A DNA stretch of 64,000 nt from an uncultured Sphingomonadaceae bacterium (GTDB lineage: Bacteria; Pseudomonadota; Alphaproteobacteria; Sphingomonadales; Sphingomonadaceae), in the NCBI GenBank assembly GCA_947501325.1, contig CANMVC010000003.1, positions 101,830 to 165,829 on the forward strand, in the 5' to 3' direction. The translations under genes were made by a program, and so were the position numbers. This document shows, in pieces, positions 34,611-44,036 of the stretch (its first letter is position 1; each line of letters starts with the position of its first letter). The notes below the pieces were generated by a model. It did no database searches. It saw only the letters and a list, made by a program, of their open reading frames with translations, and had not been told where the DNA came from.

Positions 34611-35075
34611 ATGTCCCGCCTTTCTTTATCCGCCGCGAAAATGCGTCCTTTGGTAATGAGCCTATCGGCTGTGGCATTGGTCACCGGACTTTCCGCTTGT
34701 GGCGGCAAAGAGCGCCCCAAAGCTGATCTGGCCGCATCACAAATCACGACCATTGGCGTAAATAGCTATTTGTGGCGCGCGACACTGGACAGCCTGTCGT
34801 TCATGCCGCTCACACAGACCGACAGCAACGGCGGCGTTATTCTGACTGACTGGTATGTGAACCCCCAAAATCCGTCGGAACGCATGAAACTGAATATCTC
34901 GATCCTCGATCAGGATTTACGAGCCGATGCGCTGCGTGTTGCCGCTTCCCGGCAAGTCCGCAACGGCGGTACATGGGTTGATGCCCCGGTAAAAGCTGCG
35001 ACCACGCAAAAGCTGGAACAGATTATTCTGACCAAAGCGCGCGATTTGCGGCGTGGTGCCCTGACCACAAACTAA
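34611..35075 (+). CDS. DUF3576 lipoprotein
   Basis: The 154-residue protein begins MSRLSLSAAKMRPLVMSLSA and has a lipobox L-S-A-C30, so it is a lipoprotein. The rest matches DUF3576 (SQITTIGVNSYLWRATLDSLSFMPL, GGVILTDWYVNP). I chose ATG 34611, which is preceded by AGGAG with a seven-base spacer; the open frame upstream to 34431 lacks this. It is located directly ahead of leuS, as in many alphaproteobacteria, and may act in the cell envelope. Function unknown. Confidence 0.9.
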   Translation: MSRLSLSAAKMRPLVMSLSAVALVTGLSACGGKERPKADLAASQITTIGVNSYLWRATLDSLSFMPLTQTDSNGGVILTDWYVNPQNPSERMKLNISILDQDLRADALRVAASRQVRNGGTWVDAPVKAATTQKLEQIILTKARDLRRGALTTN

Positions 35076-35122
35076 TCCAATGACGAGCCTGCACAAGCGG
35101 GCCAATTTCTTATAGGACCAGC

Positions 35123-37678
35123 ATGACCGATCAGCGTTTTAACCCTTTATCGGCGGACAAACGCTGGCAAGCCCGCTGGTCGGAATCCGGCGTTTTTGAG
35201 GCGGATGACAGCTCGCCAAAGCCGCGCAGTTTTGTGCTGGAAATGTTTCCCTACCCCTCTGGCCGCATCCATATGGGCCATGTCCGCAATTACACCATGG
35301 GTGATGTGCTTGCCCGGTTCCGGCGGATGCAAGGTTTTGAAGTGCTCCATCCGATGGGCTGGGACGCTTTTGGCATGCCGGCCGAAAATGCGGCAATGGA
35401 GAAAAAGGTCCATCCCGGCGAATGGACCCGCGCCAATATCGCTGGGATGCGTGATCAGATAAAGCGGCTCGGTTTCGCGCTCGACTGGAGCCGGGAAATC
35501 GCAACCTGTGAGCCTGATTATTACGGGCAGGAACAGGCCCTGTTCATTGATATGTTTGAAGGCGGCCTTGTCTATCGCAAGGAATCAGCGGTCAACTGGG
35601 ATCCGGTCGACATGACTGTGCTTGCCAACGAGCAAGTTATCGATGGCAAGGGCTGGCGCTCGGGCGCGCCGGTGGAAAAGCGCAAGCTCAGCCAATGGTT
35701 TTTGAAAATTACCGATTTTGCGGAAGAATTGCTTGCTGGTCTGGATGATCTGAAAGGATGGCCGGAAAAAGTCCGCACGATGCAGGAAAACTGGATCGGC
35801 AAGTCGCAGGGCCTGCAGTTTCATTTTGCGCTAAGCGAAAAGCAGCACGATATCGAAACCATTGAGGTCTTCTCGACCCGCCCGGACACGATTTTTGGCG
35901 CAAGCTTTGTCGCCCTGTCCGCTGATCATCCGCTTGCCCAGCAACTGGCGCAAAATGATGAGATGCTCTCCGCTTTCTGTGAAGAGTGCAAGAAAACCGG
36001 AACGACCGCTGCAGAACTCGAAACGATGGAGAAAAAGGGCTTTGATACCGGCCTGAAAGCAACCCATCCGCTGGACCCATCCTGGGAATTGCCGGTGTTT
36101 GTGGCGAATTTTGTATTGATGGATTATGGAACCGGCGCTGTTTTCGGCGTACCCGCCCATGACCAGCGCGACCTCGACTTTGCCCGCAAATATGCCCTGC
36201 CCGTGACCCGCGTTGTCGCCGCAGAAGGCGAAGAAGACGCGCCGATACACGAGGAATCCTATACGGGACCCGGAAAGCTGGTAAACAGCCACATGCTTGA
36301 CGGCATGGATATCGAAACCGCGCAGCAGACCGTCATCGACAAAGCCGAATCCGAAGGTTGGGGGAAAGCCCAGACAACCTGGCGGCTGCGCGACTGGGGC
36401 GTATCGCGCCAGCGCTATTGGGGCACGCCGATCCCGATCATCCATTGCGATGACTGCGGCCCAGTTCCTGTGCCCAAGGACCAATTGCCGGTCACATTGC
36501 CCGAAGATGTCAGCTTTGATATCCCCGGCAACCCGCTGGAGCGGCATGACACATGGAAGCATGTTGCATGTCCAAAATGCGGCAAGCCTGCGCAGCGGGA
36601 AACCGACACGCTGGATACGTTCACCAATTCCAGCTGGTATTTCCTGCGCTTTGCGAGCCAGCCTGATGACCAGCCATTTGATCCCGAAATCGTCAAGCAA
36701 TGGATGCCGGTATCGCAATATATTGGCGGCATTGAACATGCGATCCTGCATTTGCTTTATGCGCGTTTCTGGACGCGGGCGCTGGCGTCGATCGGCAAGC
36801 TTGATTTTGCCGAGCCTTTTGAAAGCCTGTTCACGCAGGGCATGGTGACGCACGAAACCTATTTCGAAACGGTTCAGAACGCTGAAACCGGGGCCGATCA
36901 AATAGTCTATTACAGCCCTGACGAAGTGGATCACCGCGAAGGCGGCGTGTTCAAATCATCCGGCGGCGCACCGATTCAAATCGGCCGCATTGAAAAAATG
37001 TCGAAGTCGAAGAAAAACGTCGTCGACCCTGATCCCATTGTCGACCAATATGGCGCGGATGCAGTTCGTTTCTTCATGCTGTCCGACAGCCCGCCGGAAC
37101 GCGACCTGCCTTGGTCGGAAGCTGGGATCGAAGGCAGCTGGCGCTTTGTTCAGCGCCTTTGGCGTCTCTATGTTGCCGTGGCCGATCAGCCAAACCCTGC
37201 GGGTGACGACAAAGCCGTCAAACGCAAGCTCCATCAAACCATCGCTGGTGTTGCCGATGATATCGAGGCGCTGTCTTTTAACAAAGCGGTCGCGAAAATC
37301 TTTGAACTGATCAACATGATCGAAAAAGCCGCGCCGTCGGGTGATCGTCATGACGCCATCCGCGCGCTTGCCCGGATTACGGCCCCGATGGTGCCCCATA
37401 TTGCCGAAGAGGCATGGGCGCTGTTCGGGGAAAGCGATTTGGTCGCCAATGCGCCATGGCCGGACGTGGACGAAAGCCTGCTGGTCGAGGATGAAGTCAC
37501 CATCGCCATTCAGGTCCGCGGCAAACTGCGCGACACGATTACCGTGGCGAAGGGCAGCGATAAATCCGTCTTGGAGGACCTTGCACTTGGCTCTGAGAAA
37601 GTGCAGCGTACTATCGATGGAGCAGACATAAAGAAGGTGATCGTCGTGCCCGACCGACTGGTGAACATCGTTATATGA
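35123..37678 (+). CDS. leuS: Leucyl-tRNA synthetase
   Basis: The 851-residue class I synthetase has H50-M-G-H53 (HIGH) and K-M-S-K-S at residues 625-629, a CP1 editing domain (about 220-420) with [11 protein letters not shown], and the C-terminal anticodon domain. Zinc-type C-x2-C pairs occur in the connecting region (HCDDCG and ACPKCG). It attaches leucine to tRNA-Leu in the cytoplasm. The stop TGA overlaps the lptE start, making leuS-lptE-holA a likely transcript. Confidence 0.97.
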   Translation: MTDQRFNPLSADKRWQARWSESGVFEADDSSPKPRSFVLEMFPYPSGRIHMGHVRNYTMGDVLARFRRMQGFEVLHPMGWDAFGMPAENAAMEKKVHPGEWTRANIAGMRDQIKRLGFALDWSREIATCEPDYYGQEQALFIDMFEGGLVYRKESAVNWDPVDMTVLANEQVIDGKGWRSGAPVEKRKLSQWFLKITDFAEELLAGLDDLKGWPEKVRTMQENWIGKSQGLQFHFALSEKQHDIETIEVFSTRPDTIFGASFVALSADHPLAQQLAQNDEMLSAFCEECKKTGTTAAELETMEKKGFDTGLKATHPLDPSWELPVFVANFVLMDYGTGAVFGVPAHDQRDLDFARKYALPVTRVVAAEGEEDAPIHEESYTGPGKLVNSHMLDGMDIETAQQTVIDKAESEGWGKAQTTWRLRDWGVSRQRYWGTPIPIIHCDDCGPVPVPKDQLPVTLPEDVSFDIPGNPLERHDTWKHVACPKCGKPAQRETDTLDTFTNSSWYFLRFASQPDDQPFDPEIVKQWMPVSQYIGGIEHAILHLLYARFWTRALASIGKLDFAEPFESLFTQGMVTHETYFETVQNAETGADQIVYYSPDEVDHREGGVFKSSGGAPIQIGRIEKMSKSKKNVVDPDPIVDQYGADAVRFFMLSDSPPERDLPWSEAGIEGSWRFVQRLWRLYVAVADQPNPAGDDKAVKRKLHQTIAGVADDIEALSFNKAVAKIFELINMIEKAAPSGDRHDAIRALARITAPMVPHIAEEAWALFGESDLVANAPWPDVDESLLVEDEVTIAIQVRGKLRDTITVAKGSDKSVLEDLALGSEKVQRTIDGADIKKVIVVPDRLVNIVI

Positions 37679-38190
37679 TATTGATGCGCAAAATCCCTGT
37701 GCTTGCCGCTGCCACATTGCTGCTTGCTGCTTGCGGCCTGCAACCGCTATATTCCGGCGGCACCAACAGCGTGGTTGCGACCCAACTAGGCGATGTCACG
37801 GTCGAACCGATCAAGGGCAAAGCGGGATGGCTGATGCGCAATGCGCTCAATGATCAGCTGTCCACTTTTGAAGGCAGTGATTCCAAATATCGCCTGATCG
37901 TCGAACTGGACGATAAAATTGCCGGCTTTGGTGTGCGCAGCAATGACCGCATCACCCGGGAACGCCGGACCTTGCGTGCGCGTTATCAACTGGTCCGCCT
38001 GTCCGACAGCAAAGTCGTTCTGGATGCAACCGCCGGTTCCGATGCCGGTATTGATGTGGTGTCGTCGGAATATGCCACCGTCGCAGCGGAAGAAACCGCG
38101 CTGGAAAACCTGTCCACGCGCGTGGCCGATCAGATTATCAAACGCCTCTCCCTCTTTGCCCGCGAACAGGCGAGCGACAGCGGGAGCTAG
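37675..38190 (+). CDS. lptE: LPS-assembly lipoprotein LptE
   Basis: The 171-residue protein has a signal sequence with lipobox L-L-A-A-C20 followed by GLQPLYSGG, the typical LptE N-terminus. LptE plugs the LptD barrel and helps place lipopolysaccharide in the outer leaflet. The first ATG (37675) overlaps the leuS stop by four bases; ATG 37684 is an alternative. Position between leuS and holA is the usual arrangement for lptE. Confidence 0.9.
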   Translation: MILMRKIPVLAAATLLLAACGLQPLYSGGTNSVVATQLGDVTVEPIKGKAGWLMRNALNDQLSTFEGSDSKYRLIVELDDKIAGFGVRSNDRITRERRTLRARYQLVRLSDSKVVLDATAGSDAGIDVVSSEYATVAAEETALENLSTRVADQIIKRLSLFAREQASDSGS

Positions 38191-38214
38191 GGGCAGCGGC
38201 ATGAGCATAAAGCC

Positions 38215-39261
38215 GTGAAAGTCAAAGATAATGAAATAGTGCGCCGCTTTCATGCGACACCGGATGCCATTCGCCTAGCCATTCTCTGCGGCCCCAATGC
38301 CACGCGCTGCCAGGCTTTGGCCAATGAACTGGCCGCTCCACTGGTTGAATCGGCGGAACGCGTTGACCTCACCATTGCTGACCTGACCGAAAGCGCCGCC
38401 CGGTTGAACGACGAGGCCACATCCGCCTCTTTGTTCGGAGACAAGAGATTCATCATGGTGCGCCTCAATAGTGGCGAGGCCGTCCGCGCGAGCGCATCGA
38501 TTGAAAATTTGCTGGCAAGTGAGACCCAAGGCGACCCAGTCATCATTGTCGCAGCTGGTATGGCCGACAAAACAGCCTTGGCCAAGAAAATTGCTTCTGC
38601 GCCCGATGCATTGATAGCCACCTGTTATGAAACCTCGCAAGGCGACGCCGTTGCCGCCATCTCCGGCATGGCCCGCGATGAAGGCGTACAAATGTCACGC
38701 GAGCTGGCGGCCGCCATTGCGGCGCTTACTAGCAATGATCTCGTCCTCGCCCGGCTTGAAGTCGAAAAAATCGCGCTTTATCTGGACGCGACACCGGAGA
38801 ATCCACGAGAGGCCGACCCCGAGCTGCTCCATTTGCTGGGTGCAGAAAATGAGGAAGAAGATCTCGGTTTGCTCATCAACGCAGCTATTGGCGGCGATAC
38901 CCGGAAACTGGCCCACGAATTGGCCGCGCTGAGCACAACGGGCTTTAGCGAAGTGGGTCTGGTCCGATTGATGCTGCGGCACCTGACAAAACTGGCGGAA
39001 CTGAGAACGAAGGCCGATCAAGGGTCCAACATTGGCAAGCTGGTCAACCATCCCAGTGTGTTCTGGAAGGATCGCGACAATTATGCGCGGCAGCTCAATA
39101 TCTGGTCTTCGGTTCATATCGGACGGCTGATTGAGAGGATATTAATGCTCGAAATTGCCCTGAAAAGCAGCGGTCAACCGGATCATGTGCTGGTCGAACA
39201 GGAATTGCTGACCATTGCCAGAAAGGCGGCGCACGCGAAAAAAAGCGCGGGCCTTCGTTAG
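38215..39261 (+). CDS. holA: DNA polymerase III subunit delta
   Basis: The 348-residue protein is the clamp-loader delta subunit: AILCGPNATRCQALANELA near the N-terminus, then the AAA+ lid and a C-terminal helical collar domain. The start is GTG 38215; no ATG lies nearer. Delta opens the beta clamp during loading. It follows lptE after 24 bases. In many alphaproteobacteria the holA-lptE-leuS group lies next to parB; here it is on the other side of oriC. Confidence 0.93.
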   Translation: MKVKDNEIVRRFHATPDAIRLAILCGPNATRCQALANELAAPLVESAERVDLTIADLTESAARLNDEATSASLFGDKRFIMVRLNSGEAVRASASIENLLASETQGDPVIIVAAGMADKTALAKKIASAPDALIATCYETSQGDAVAAISGMARDEGVQMSRELAAAIAALTSNDLVLARLEVEKIALYLDATPENPREADPELLHLLGAENEEEDLGLLINAAIGGDTRKLAHELAALSTTGFSEVGLVRLMLRHLTKLAELRTKADQGSNIGKLVNHPSVFWKDRDNYARQLNIWSSVHIGRLIERILMLEIALKSSGQPDHVLVEQELLTIARKAAHAKKSAGLR

Positions 39262-39313
39262 TGTTTGTCCTATCCTAACCTATCCGTTCGTCCTGAGCCT
39301 CGATTAGCCGCGC

Positions 39314-39886
39314 TCACTCATAATCAGCAGTAATGGCGATCCGGCCACGAAATTGGCCGCTGGCATTACCCGTTACGCGAAGCCTGCCGCCAAAGGAGAA
39401 TGTCAGCCTTCCATCGCGGTCCAGTCGCGCTTGTGCCGGTAAATCAGTGTCAAGCTTGACCAGATCAGCGGTCGAGCCGTTAGGCGCACTTAAGGTAATC
39501 CGTTGCGGCAATTGGACGCGCACAAGCCGGCCCGGTTCGCCGGTCAGACGCCCTTCGCCATGAAGCGATAGTCCACCGAGATCGGTTACACCGCCGCTAA
39601 ACCGGCGTTGGCCGGATTCCGGATCGAGTTCCACTTCACCACCGGCCCGGCTCAACAGAGCGAGCCTTGAAAAATCAAGATTGGCGGTGATTTCGATATT
39701 CAGCGGGGTTTCTGTCGGCCCAGAGCCTGCCTGCGAAGAGCCACTGCCGGGCTCCACGGCACATAAACGGCATTGCGCCGCCACGCCATCAGGCTGAACC
39801 ACCATCCAGCCAAGCAGCAGCATCAGAACCGGCAGAACCGTTCTAAATTTCGCGCATATCATCACCACCCGCCGATTTTGGATCAA
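39314..39886 (-). CDS. DUF4402 domain secreted protein
   Basis: The 190-residue protein has a signal peptide (VLPVLMLLLGWMVVQPDGVAAQ) and a beta-rich domain with NIEITANLDFSRLALLSRAGG and a C-terminal GRIAITADYE, matching DUF4402. Members are small secreted or surface proteins related to adhesin-like sandwiches and their function is unknown. MICAKFRTV at 39862 is an alternative start to MIQNRRVVM. It converges with holA, and a remnant CCGTTCGTCCTGAGCC repeat-like stretch lies between. Confidence 0.8.
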   Translation of the reverse strand: MIQNRRVVMICAKFRTVLPVLMLLLGWMVVQPDGVAAQCRLCAVEPGSGSSQAGSGPTETPLNIEITANLDFSRLALLSRAGGEVELDPESGQRRFSGGVTDLGGLSLHGEGRLTGEPGRLVRVQLPQRITLSAPNGSTADLVKLDTDLPAQARLDRDGRLTFSFGGRLRVTGNASGQFRGRIAITADYE

Positions 39887-40223
39887 ATGCCTGAAAAAAT
39901 GGTTAATTTTCTATGATCACTTCCTGAAACGGGCCGATTTCAAACTTTCCTACACCTGTATTCTCGTGCTATTTTCCGTGCCGCTCTTTCTCAGCCCTGC
40001 AGATAATATTGACCGGATGACTTGGCCGAAAATGTCAAATTGGGAGCCGCGGAGGCCTGTGATATGTGTGAACTTTGGAGATGCCGGCGATTTGATCAGA
40101 GCGACGGCTGTCTTCAATCAATCCGTTATAACCCCTTAAAATCTGCCCCAAAGGACTGTGTTCACTTTGTAAACTTCGCTGCGAACGCTTGACGTGCCGA
40201 CCATTTCACCCCATTTCAGCATC
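39887..40223. other. Intergenic region of 337 bases upstream of msrB
   Basis: No gene is supported here; a 40-codon frame from ATG 40018 has no recognisable family. A 13-base motif GTGTGAACTTTGG at 40066-40078 is the exact reverse complement of a motif found in the 46.1 kb intergenic region. Promoters of the DUF4402 (minus) and msrB (plus) genes should lie here. Confidence 0.5.
40066..40078 (-). repeat. CCAAAGTTCACAC motif, minus-strand copy
   Basis: The bases here read GTGTGAACTTTGG; the reverse complement is identical over 13 bases to 46097-46109. An 11-base form AAAGTTCACAC also occurs at 46132-46142. All three are in intergenic sequence. Confidence 0.6.
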
Positions 40224-40622
40224 ATGGAAAAAATCATCTTAAGCGCCGAAGAATGGCGCGAAAAACTCTCTCCCGAACAATATCATGTGTTACGCGAAGC
40301 CGGCACTGAACGGGCTTTTACTGGCAAGCTCAACGCCGAAAAACGCGATGGAGAGTTTTTTTGCGCGGGGTGCGGGACCAAATTATTTGATGCGACAAAA
40401 AAATTCGACAGCGGTTGCGGCTGGCCGAGCTTTACCGAACCGGCCGAATCCGAAGCTGTTACCGAGATCGAAGATAACAGTCATGGTATGCGCCGCATAG
40501 AAGTCCGCTGCACGGGCTGTGACGGGCACTTGGGCCATGTTTTCCCGGATGGTCCCGCCGAAAATGGACTGCGCTATTGCATGAACAGCGCGGCGCTGGA
40601 ATTTGAACCGAAAGACAGTTGA
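40224..40622 (+). CDS. msrB: Peptide-methionine (R)-S-oxide reductase
   Basis: The 132-residue enzyme (from ATG 40224, MEKIILSAEEW) has two zinc-binding C-x2-C pairs (FCAGC and RCTGC), GCGWPSF, and the catalytic cysteine in R-Y-C-M-N-S-A-A-L. It reduces methionine-R-sulfoxide in proteins. A GTG at 40194 would add ten residues without similarity. Length matches cytoplasmic MsrB, with no signal peptide. The second position of RYCxNS is Met, where Val or Ile is usual. Confidence 0.95.
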   Translation: MEKIILSAEEWREKLSPEQYHVLREAGTERAFTGKLNAEKRDGEFFCAGCGTKLFDATKKFDSGCGWPSFTEPAESEAVTEIEDNSHGMRRIEVRCTGCDGHLGHVFPDGPAENGLRYCMNSAALEFEPKDS

Positions 40623-40679
40623 AGATTTCGCTGTCCTACACCGTTCAGCCTGCAGTAAGACGGCAACACGCTAACATAC

Positions 40680-40694
40680 ACGCTTAGTAAGCGT
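40680..40694. promoter_or_regulatory. Palindrome upstream of the PBP1A gene
   Basis: ACGCTTAGTAAGCGT is a perfect 7-base inverted repeat around one central G, 17 bases upstream of the start ATG 40712. A related ACACGCTAAC stretch lies just upstream (40667-40676). It could be an operator or leader hairpin; no regulator is known. Confidence 0.4.
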
Positions 40695-40711
40695 ATCGTG
40701 AATGGGACAAT

Positions 40712-42832
40712 ATGGCGCGGGGCAAAAAACGCAGCAAACAATCAGGACCGGTTCGCACATGGTTTTTCCGGATAGTCAAAGCCGGTTTGGTCGTGAGCCT
40801 TCTCGGGCTGATAGCTCTTATCGTGGCCGTAGCGGTCATCCGATCTTCTCTGCCGGGTTATGAAGACCTGAAATCATCTCCCAACGGCCAAATGATCCGC
40901 GTTCTGGACGTCAGTGGCCGTGAGCTATTCTCCATGGGTCCCAGCTATGGCCAATGGCTCGATTATGGAGATATTCCGCAGGTTATGATTGACGCCATGG
41001 TGGCGGTTGAAGACCGGCGTTATGAAAGTCATCTCGGCGTCGACCCAATCGGCATTGCGCGATCGCTGAAAGTCCGCATGGAACGCGGACGCTGGGCGCA
41101 GGGCGGCTCGACCATCACCCAGCAGTTGGCGCGCAATATCTTCCTCAATAACAGCCGGACCTTTGGCCGTAAGGGCCGTGAGATCATGCTGGCGCTGGCC
41201 ATGGAGAGAAAGTTTTCCAAAGAACAGATTTTGGAGCTCTATCTCAACAAGGTCTATTATGGCGGCGGCGCTTATGGCATTGATGCAGCATCGCGTCGCT
41301 TTTTTGCCCACAGCGCGACCGATCTGAGCCTCGCCGAAGCGGCAATCATCGCCGGATTGGTCAAGGCGCCATCGCGCTATTCGCCGACCGCCGATGCCCA
41401 AGCGGCCATTGACCGCGCGACTGTTGTCCTGCGCGTAATGCAAGATGCCGGCGCCATAACCGCAGCCCAGGCAGCCGAAACCAAGCCAACCGCCGTTGAA
41501 TTGGCCCCCGAGCCACGCCAGAATAGTGTCCGTTATTTTACCGACTGGGCCTTGCCGCAACTGGATCTGCTCATCGATGAAACGGTCGAGCCGATTGAAG
41601 TGTGGACCACTCTGGACCTGGGCATGCAACGTGCGGCGACAAATGCCATACAAACCGGCGTTCCTGCTGGTGTCCAGGGCGCAATGGTTGCAATTGACCG
41701 GGACGGAGCCGTTCGGGCAATGGTTGGTGGAACCGATTATGTTACCTCCAATTATAACCGCGCAACGCAAGCCGTCCGGCAACCCGGATCCGCGTGGAAA
41801 GTTTTTGTCTATATGGCGGCCCTTGAAGCGGGATATTCTCCCAATGACATTGTCACTGACCAGCCTATTCAGATTGGTGACTGGCGGCCGCGTAACAGCG
41901 GCGGAAACTATGCCGGCGATATCAGCTTGCGCAGCGCCTTTGCCTATTCCAAAAATACGGTGGCCGCTGCCATCGGCAATGATATCGGCACCTCGACCGT
42001 CGCCAATATGGCAAGGCGGTTCGGCATCAGCACGCCGATTGATGTGAACCCTTCTATGGTGCTCGGCACGTCTGATGTCCGGCTGCTTGAAATGACGCGC
42101 GCTTTCGCTTCCATCAATGCCAAAGGGGTCGCTATTACGCCCTATGCGATCACGAAAGTGACCACCATAAAGGGCGATGTCCTTTACAAGAGCAAATATG
42201 ATGGCAGCCGCGTGCTTGTCGACCCTTGGGTCGCCGCCGGAATAACCGATCTCATGCAGACGGCGGTAAATACCGGTACTGGTAGAGCGGCCCAGATCGG
42301 ACGTCCGGTGGCTGGCAAAACCGGGACCACAAGCAGCAATAAGGATGGTTGGTTCCTGGGCTTTTCAAGCGGCCTCACCACAGGCGTCTGGATGGGCCGT
42401 GACGACGCCAAAGCCGTCCGCGGACTGCAAGGTGGCCGCGCACCTGCAGCGGCCTTTGCATCCTTCATGAAAGTCGCTGTCGCCAAACGGAAAGTCGAGA
42501 AGTTTGAAACCGAACTGGTGCTGCCTGACTGGCAGCTGGAGCCCGACGAAGAAGACTTATATGGCGCGCCCGAAGACGGGATCTATGTCGACGAAAACGG
42601 CATGCCGATAGAATCCGGCCAGGGCGTGGAATATGATCTGGAAGGCGGTCAGGCAGAAGATGGTCCACCACAACTGGATCAGGGGTGGATTGATTCCGTT
42701 TTAGGTCGAGGCGAACAAAAGCCACCTGAAAAACCGGCCCAACGCGAAAATGCGCCACCCGCTAATGACCCTTCGGAACCGGCCAGACCGAACGCACCTG
42801 TTTCCATTTTGCCAAAGCCGGCTGAAGAATAG
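40712..42832 (+). CDS. Class A penicillin-binding protein (PBP1A family)
   Basis: The 706-residue bifunctional enzyme has one N-terminal membrane helix (about residues 20-45), a transglycosylase domain with catalytic E100 in V-E-D-R-R-Y, GGSTITQQLARN and KEQILELYLN, and a transpeptidase domain with S360-x-x-K363 (GSAWK), S413-K-N and K536-T-G. It polymerises and cross-links peptidoglycan. The C-terminus (about 620-706) is a proline- and acid-rich tail without a domain call. The gene stands alone on the plus strand between msrB and a minus-strand cluster. Confidence 0.95.
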   Translation: MARGKKRSKQSGPVRTWFFRIVKAGLVVSLLGLIALIVAVAVIRSSLPGYEDLKSSPNGQMIRVLDVSGRELFSMGPSYGQWLDYGDIPQVMIDAMVAVEDRRYESHLGVDPIGIARSLKVRMERGRWAQGGSTITQQLARNIFLNNSRTFGRKGREIMLALAMERKFSKEQILELYLNKVYYGGGAYGIDAASRRFFAHSATDLSLAEAAIIAGLVKAPSRYSPTADAQAAIDRATVVLRVMQDAGAITAAQAAETKPTAVELAPEPRQNSVRYFTDWALPQLDLLIDETVEPIEVWTTLDLGMQRAATNAIQTGVPAGVQGAMVAIDRDGAVRAMVGGTDYVTSNYNRATQAVRQPGSAWKVFVYMAALEAGYSPNDIVTDQPIQIGDWRPRNSGGNYAGDISLRSAFAYSKNTVAAAIGNDIGTSTVANMARRFGISTPIDVNPSMVLGTSDVRLLEMTRAFASINAKGVAITPYAITKVTTIKGDVLYKSKYDGSRVLVDPWVAAGITDLMQTAVNTGTGRAAQIGRPVAGKTGTTSSNKDGWFLGFSSGLTTGVWMGRDDAKAVRGLQGGRAPAAAFASFMKVAVAKRKVEKFETELVLPDWQLEPDEEDLYGAPEDGIYVDENGMPIESGQGVEYDLEGGQAEDGPPQLDQGWIDSVLGRGEQKPPEKPAQRENAPPANDPSEPARPNAPVSILPKPAEE

Positions 42833-42853
42833 CTCGAATCCTAGCGCCAATGC

Positions 42854-43603
42854 TTATTTATCATGTGCGGGAGCACCGATGAGATGAAGAGCCGCCCCAT
42901 GCTCCTTGAGCCAGCGGTCCGCAGCGCGGCGCTCTCCTTCGAATATGTCATCGAGCAAGGCGTAGAAAGATGGGCTGTGGTTCATGTGACGCAAATGGGC
43001 GACCTCGTGGGCAACCACGGAACGGCGAACCATCGGGGGAGCCATAACAAGCCGCCAATTTAATCGTATCGCCTTACGGCCGGAACAACTTCCCCAACGT
43101 CGCCGGGCATCACCAACAGACAATGTCGGTATATTGGTATCCGTCTGCTTGCAATAATAGGCCAGATCATCGGCATAAATTGCGCGCGCTTGCTCTTTCA
43201 TCCATTCCATTACGCGGGTTTCCAAGCGTTCTAGAGGACCGCCAACGCGGATTTCATCCTCTACTTTCAAAGGCTTCCGGCTGTAATCAAGCGACCAGCG
43301 AACGAAATGGCTTTGGCCGGCAAAGGCCAATTCAGTACCGTTCACAATCGGAACCGGCGGAGGTGCGTCGGCAAAATGCGCGGCCAGCCAGTCCGATTTG
43401 GATTGGGCAAACCGCAGCGCATGAGCGGTATCGGCATAACGCGGCATGGTTAGTCGAACTTCACCTTTTACAGTGTCCGCCGATACAGCAATCGAACGGG
43501 ATTGGGCCAATTTGCGGACCCGCAGGGGATAGAAGCGCCCTTCCAACTCGATTTCCAGTTCGTCCTGCTCCACGGAAATGGACCGGTGATTAGAGCGGCT
43601 CAT
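42854..43603 (-). CDS. YgjP-family metallopeptidase
   Basis: The 249-residue product (from ATG 43603, MSRSNHRSIS) has the family core RRRWGSCSG, then the zinc motif H199-E200-V-A-H203 and the third ligand H209 in H-M-N-H-S-P-S-F-Y. Members are soluble DUF45/M48-like proteases of unclear substrate. The last gene of a leftward three-gene operon: SCO, YcgN-like, YgjP-like. It overlaps the preceding gene by 14 bases. Length is normal for the family. Confidence 0.88.
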   Translation of the reverse strand: MSRSNHRSISVEQDELEIELEGRFYPLRVRKLAQSRSIAVSADTVKGEVRLTMPRYADTAHALRFAQSKSDWLAAHFADAPPPVPIVNGTELAFAGQSHFVRWSLDYSRKPLKVEDEIRVGGPLERLETRVMEWMKEQARAIYADDLAYYCKQTDTNIPTLSVGDARRRWGSCSGRKAIRLNWRLVMAPPMVRRSVVAHEVAHLRHMNHSPSFYALLDDIFEGERRAADRWLKEHGAALHLIGAPAHDK

Positions 43604-44036
43604 CGAGAATATGCTGTTCAATCGGCCCAGCTTCAACCTCCGTAATAACCTTGCCCCGGATAGAATTTCCGGTCCTGTGAATAGTCTCGCGATCACCGGA
43701 AATCAAATAATGCCAGTCGGGCAGCGCCATATCCCGCGCCCGCATCTTGTAAGCGCAACTGTCCGGGAGCCACGAAAACGTATCAAGCTTGCTACGCGTC
43801 AACCGGACACAATCGGGCACATAATAGCGGCGGCGGCGATAATCACTGCATTGGGCACTTTGCAAGTCCAGCAACTTGCAAGCAATGTTGGTCATGTAGA
43901 TCTGACCATCATCCTCATCTTCCGCTTTGAGCAAGCAACATTTCCCGCAGCCATCGCACAATGCCTCCCATTGCCCGCGGTCCAGCTTATCAAGTGGCTG
44001 TTCCCAAAATGGTGGGTTATCGACTATTTCGTCCAT
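43590..44036 (-). CDS. YcgN-family cysteine-cluster protein (UPF0260)
   Basis: The 148-residue protein carries a CxxCGKCC cluster (C27, C30, C33, C34) and further cysteines at C53, C63, C76 and in PDSCAYK, as in the YkgJ/YcgN family, which are thought to bind a zinc or iron-sulfur centre. Function is not established. The start overlaps the SCO gene by 13 bases and its end overlaps the YgjP gene by 14, so the three form one operon. Confidence 0.9.
   Translation of the reverse strand: MDEIVDNPPFWEQPLDKLDRGQWEALCDGCGKCCLLKAEDEDDGQIYMTNIACKLLDLQSAQCSDYRRRRYYVPDCVRLTRSKLDTFSWLPDSCAYKMRARDMALPDWHYLISGDRETIHRTGNSIRGKVITEVEAGPIEQHILDEPL

Noticed and set aside
35831-36934. 367-codon open frame antisense to leuS
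   Set aside because: It lies entirely within the conserved leuS coding sequence and looks like a shadow of third-codon-position bias.
39270-39305. CCGTTCGTCCTGAGCCTCG stretch after holA as an intergenic repeat
   Set aside because: It resembles a common sphingomonad repeat but is too short and has no partner arm in the window, so not listed as a feature.
40018-40140. 40-codon frame in the msrB upstream gap
   Set aside because: Too short, without similarity, and it crosses the CCAAAGTTCACAC motif, which is better explained as a non-coding repeat.
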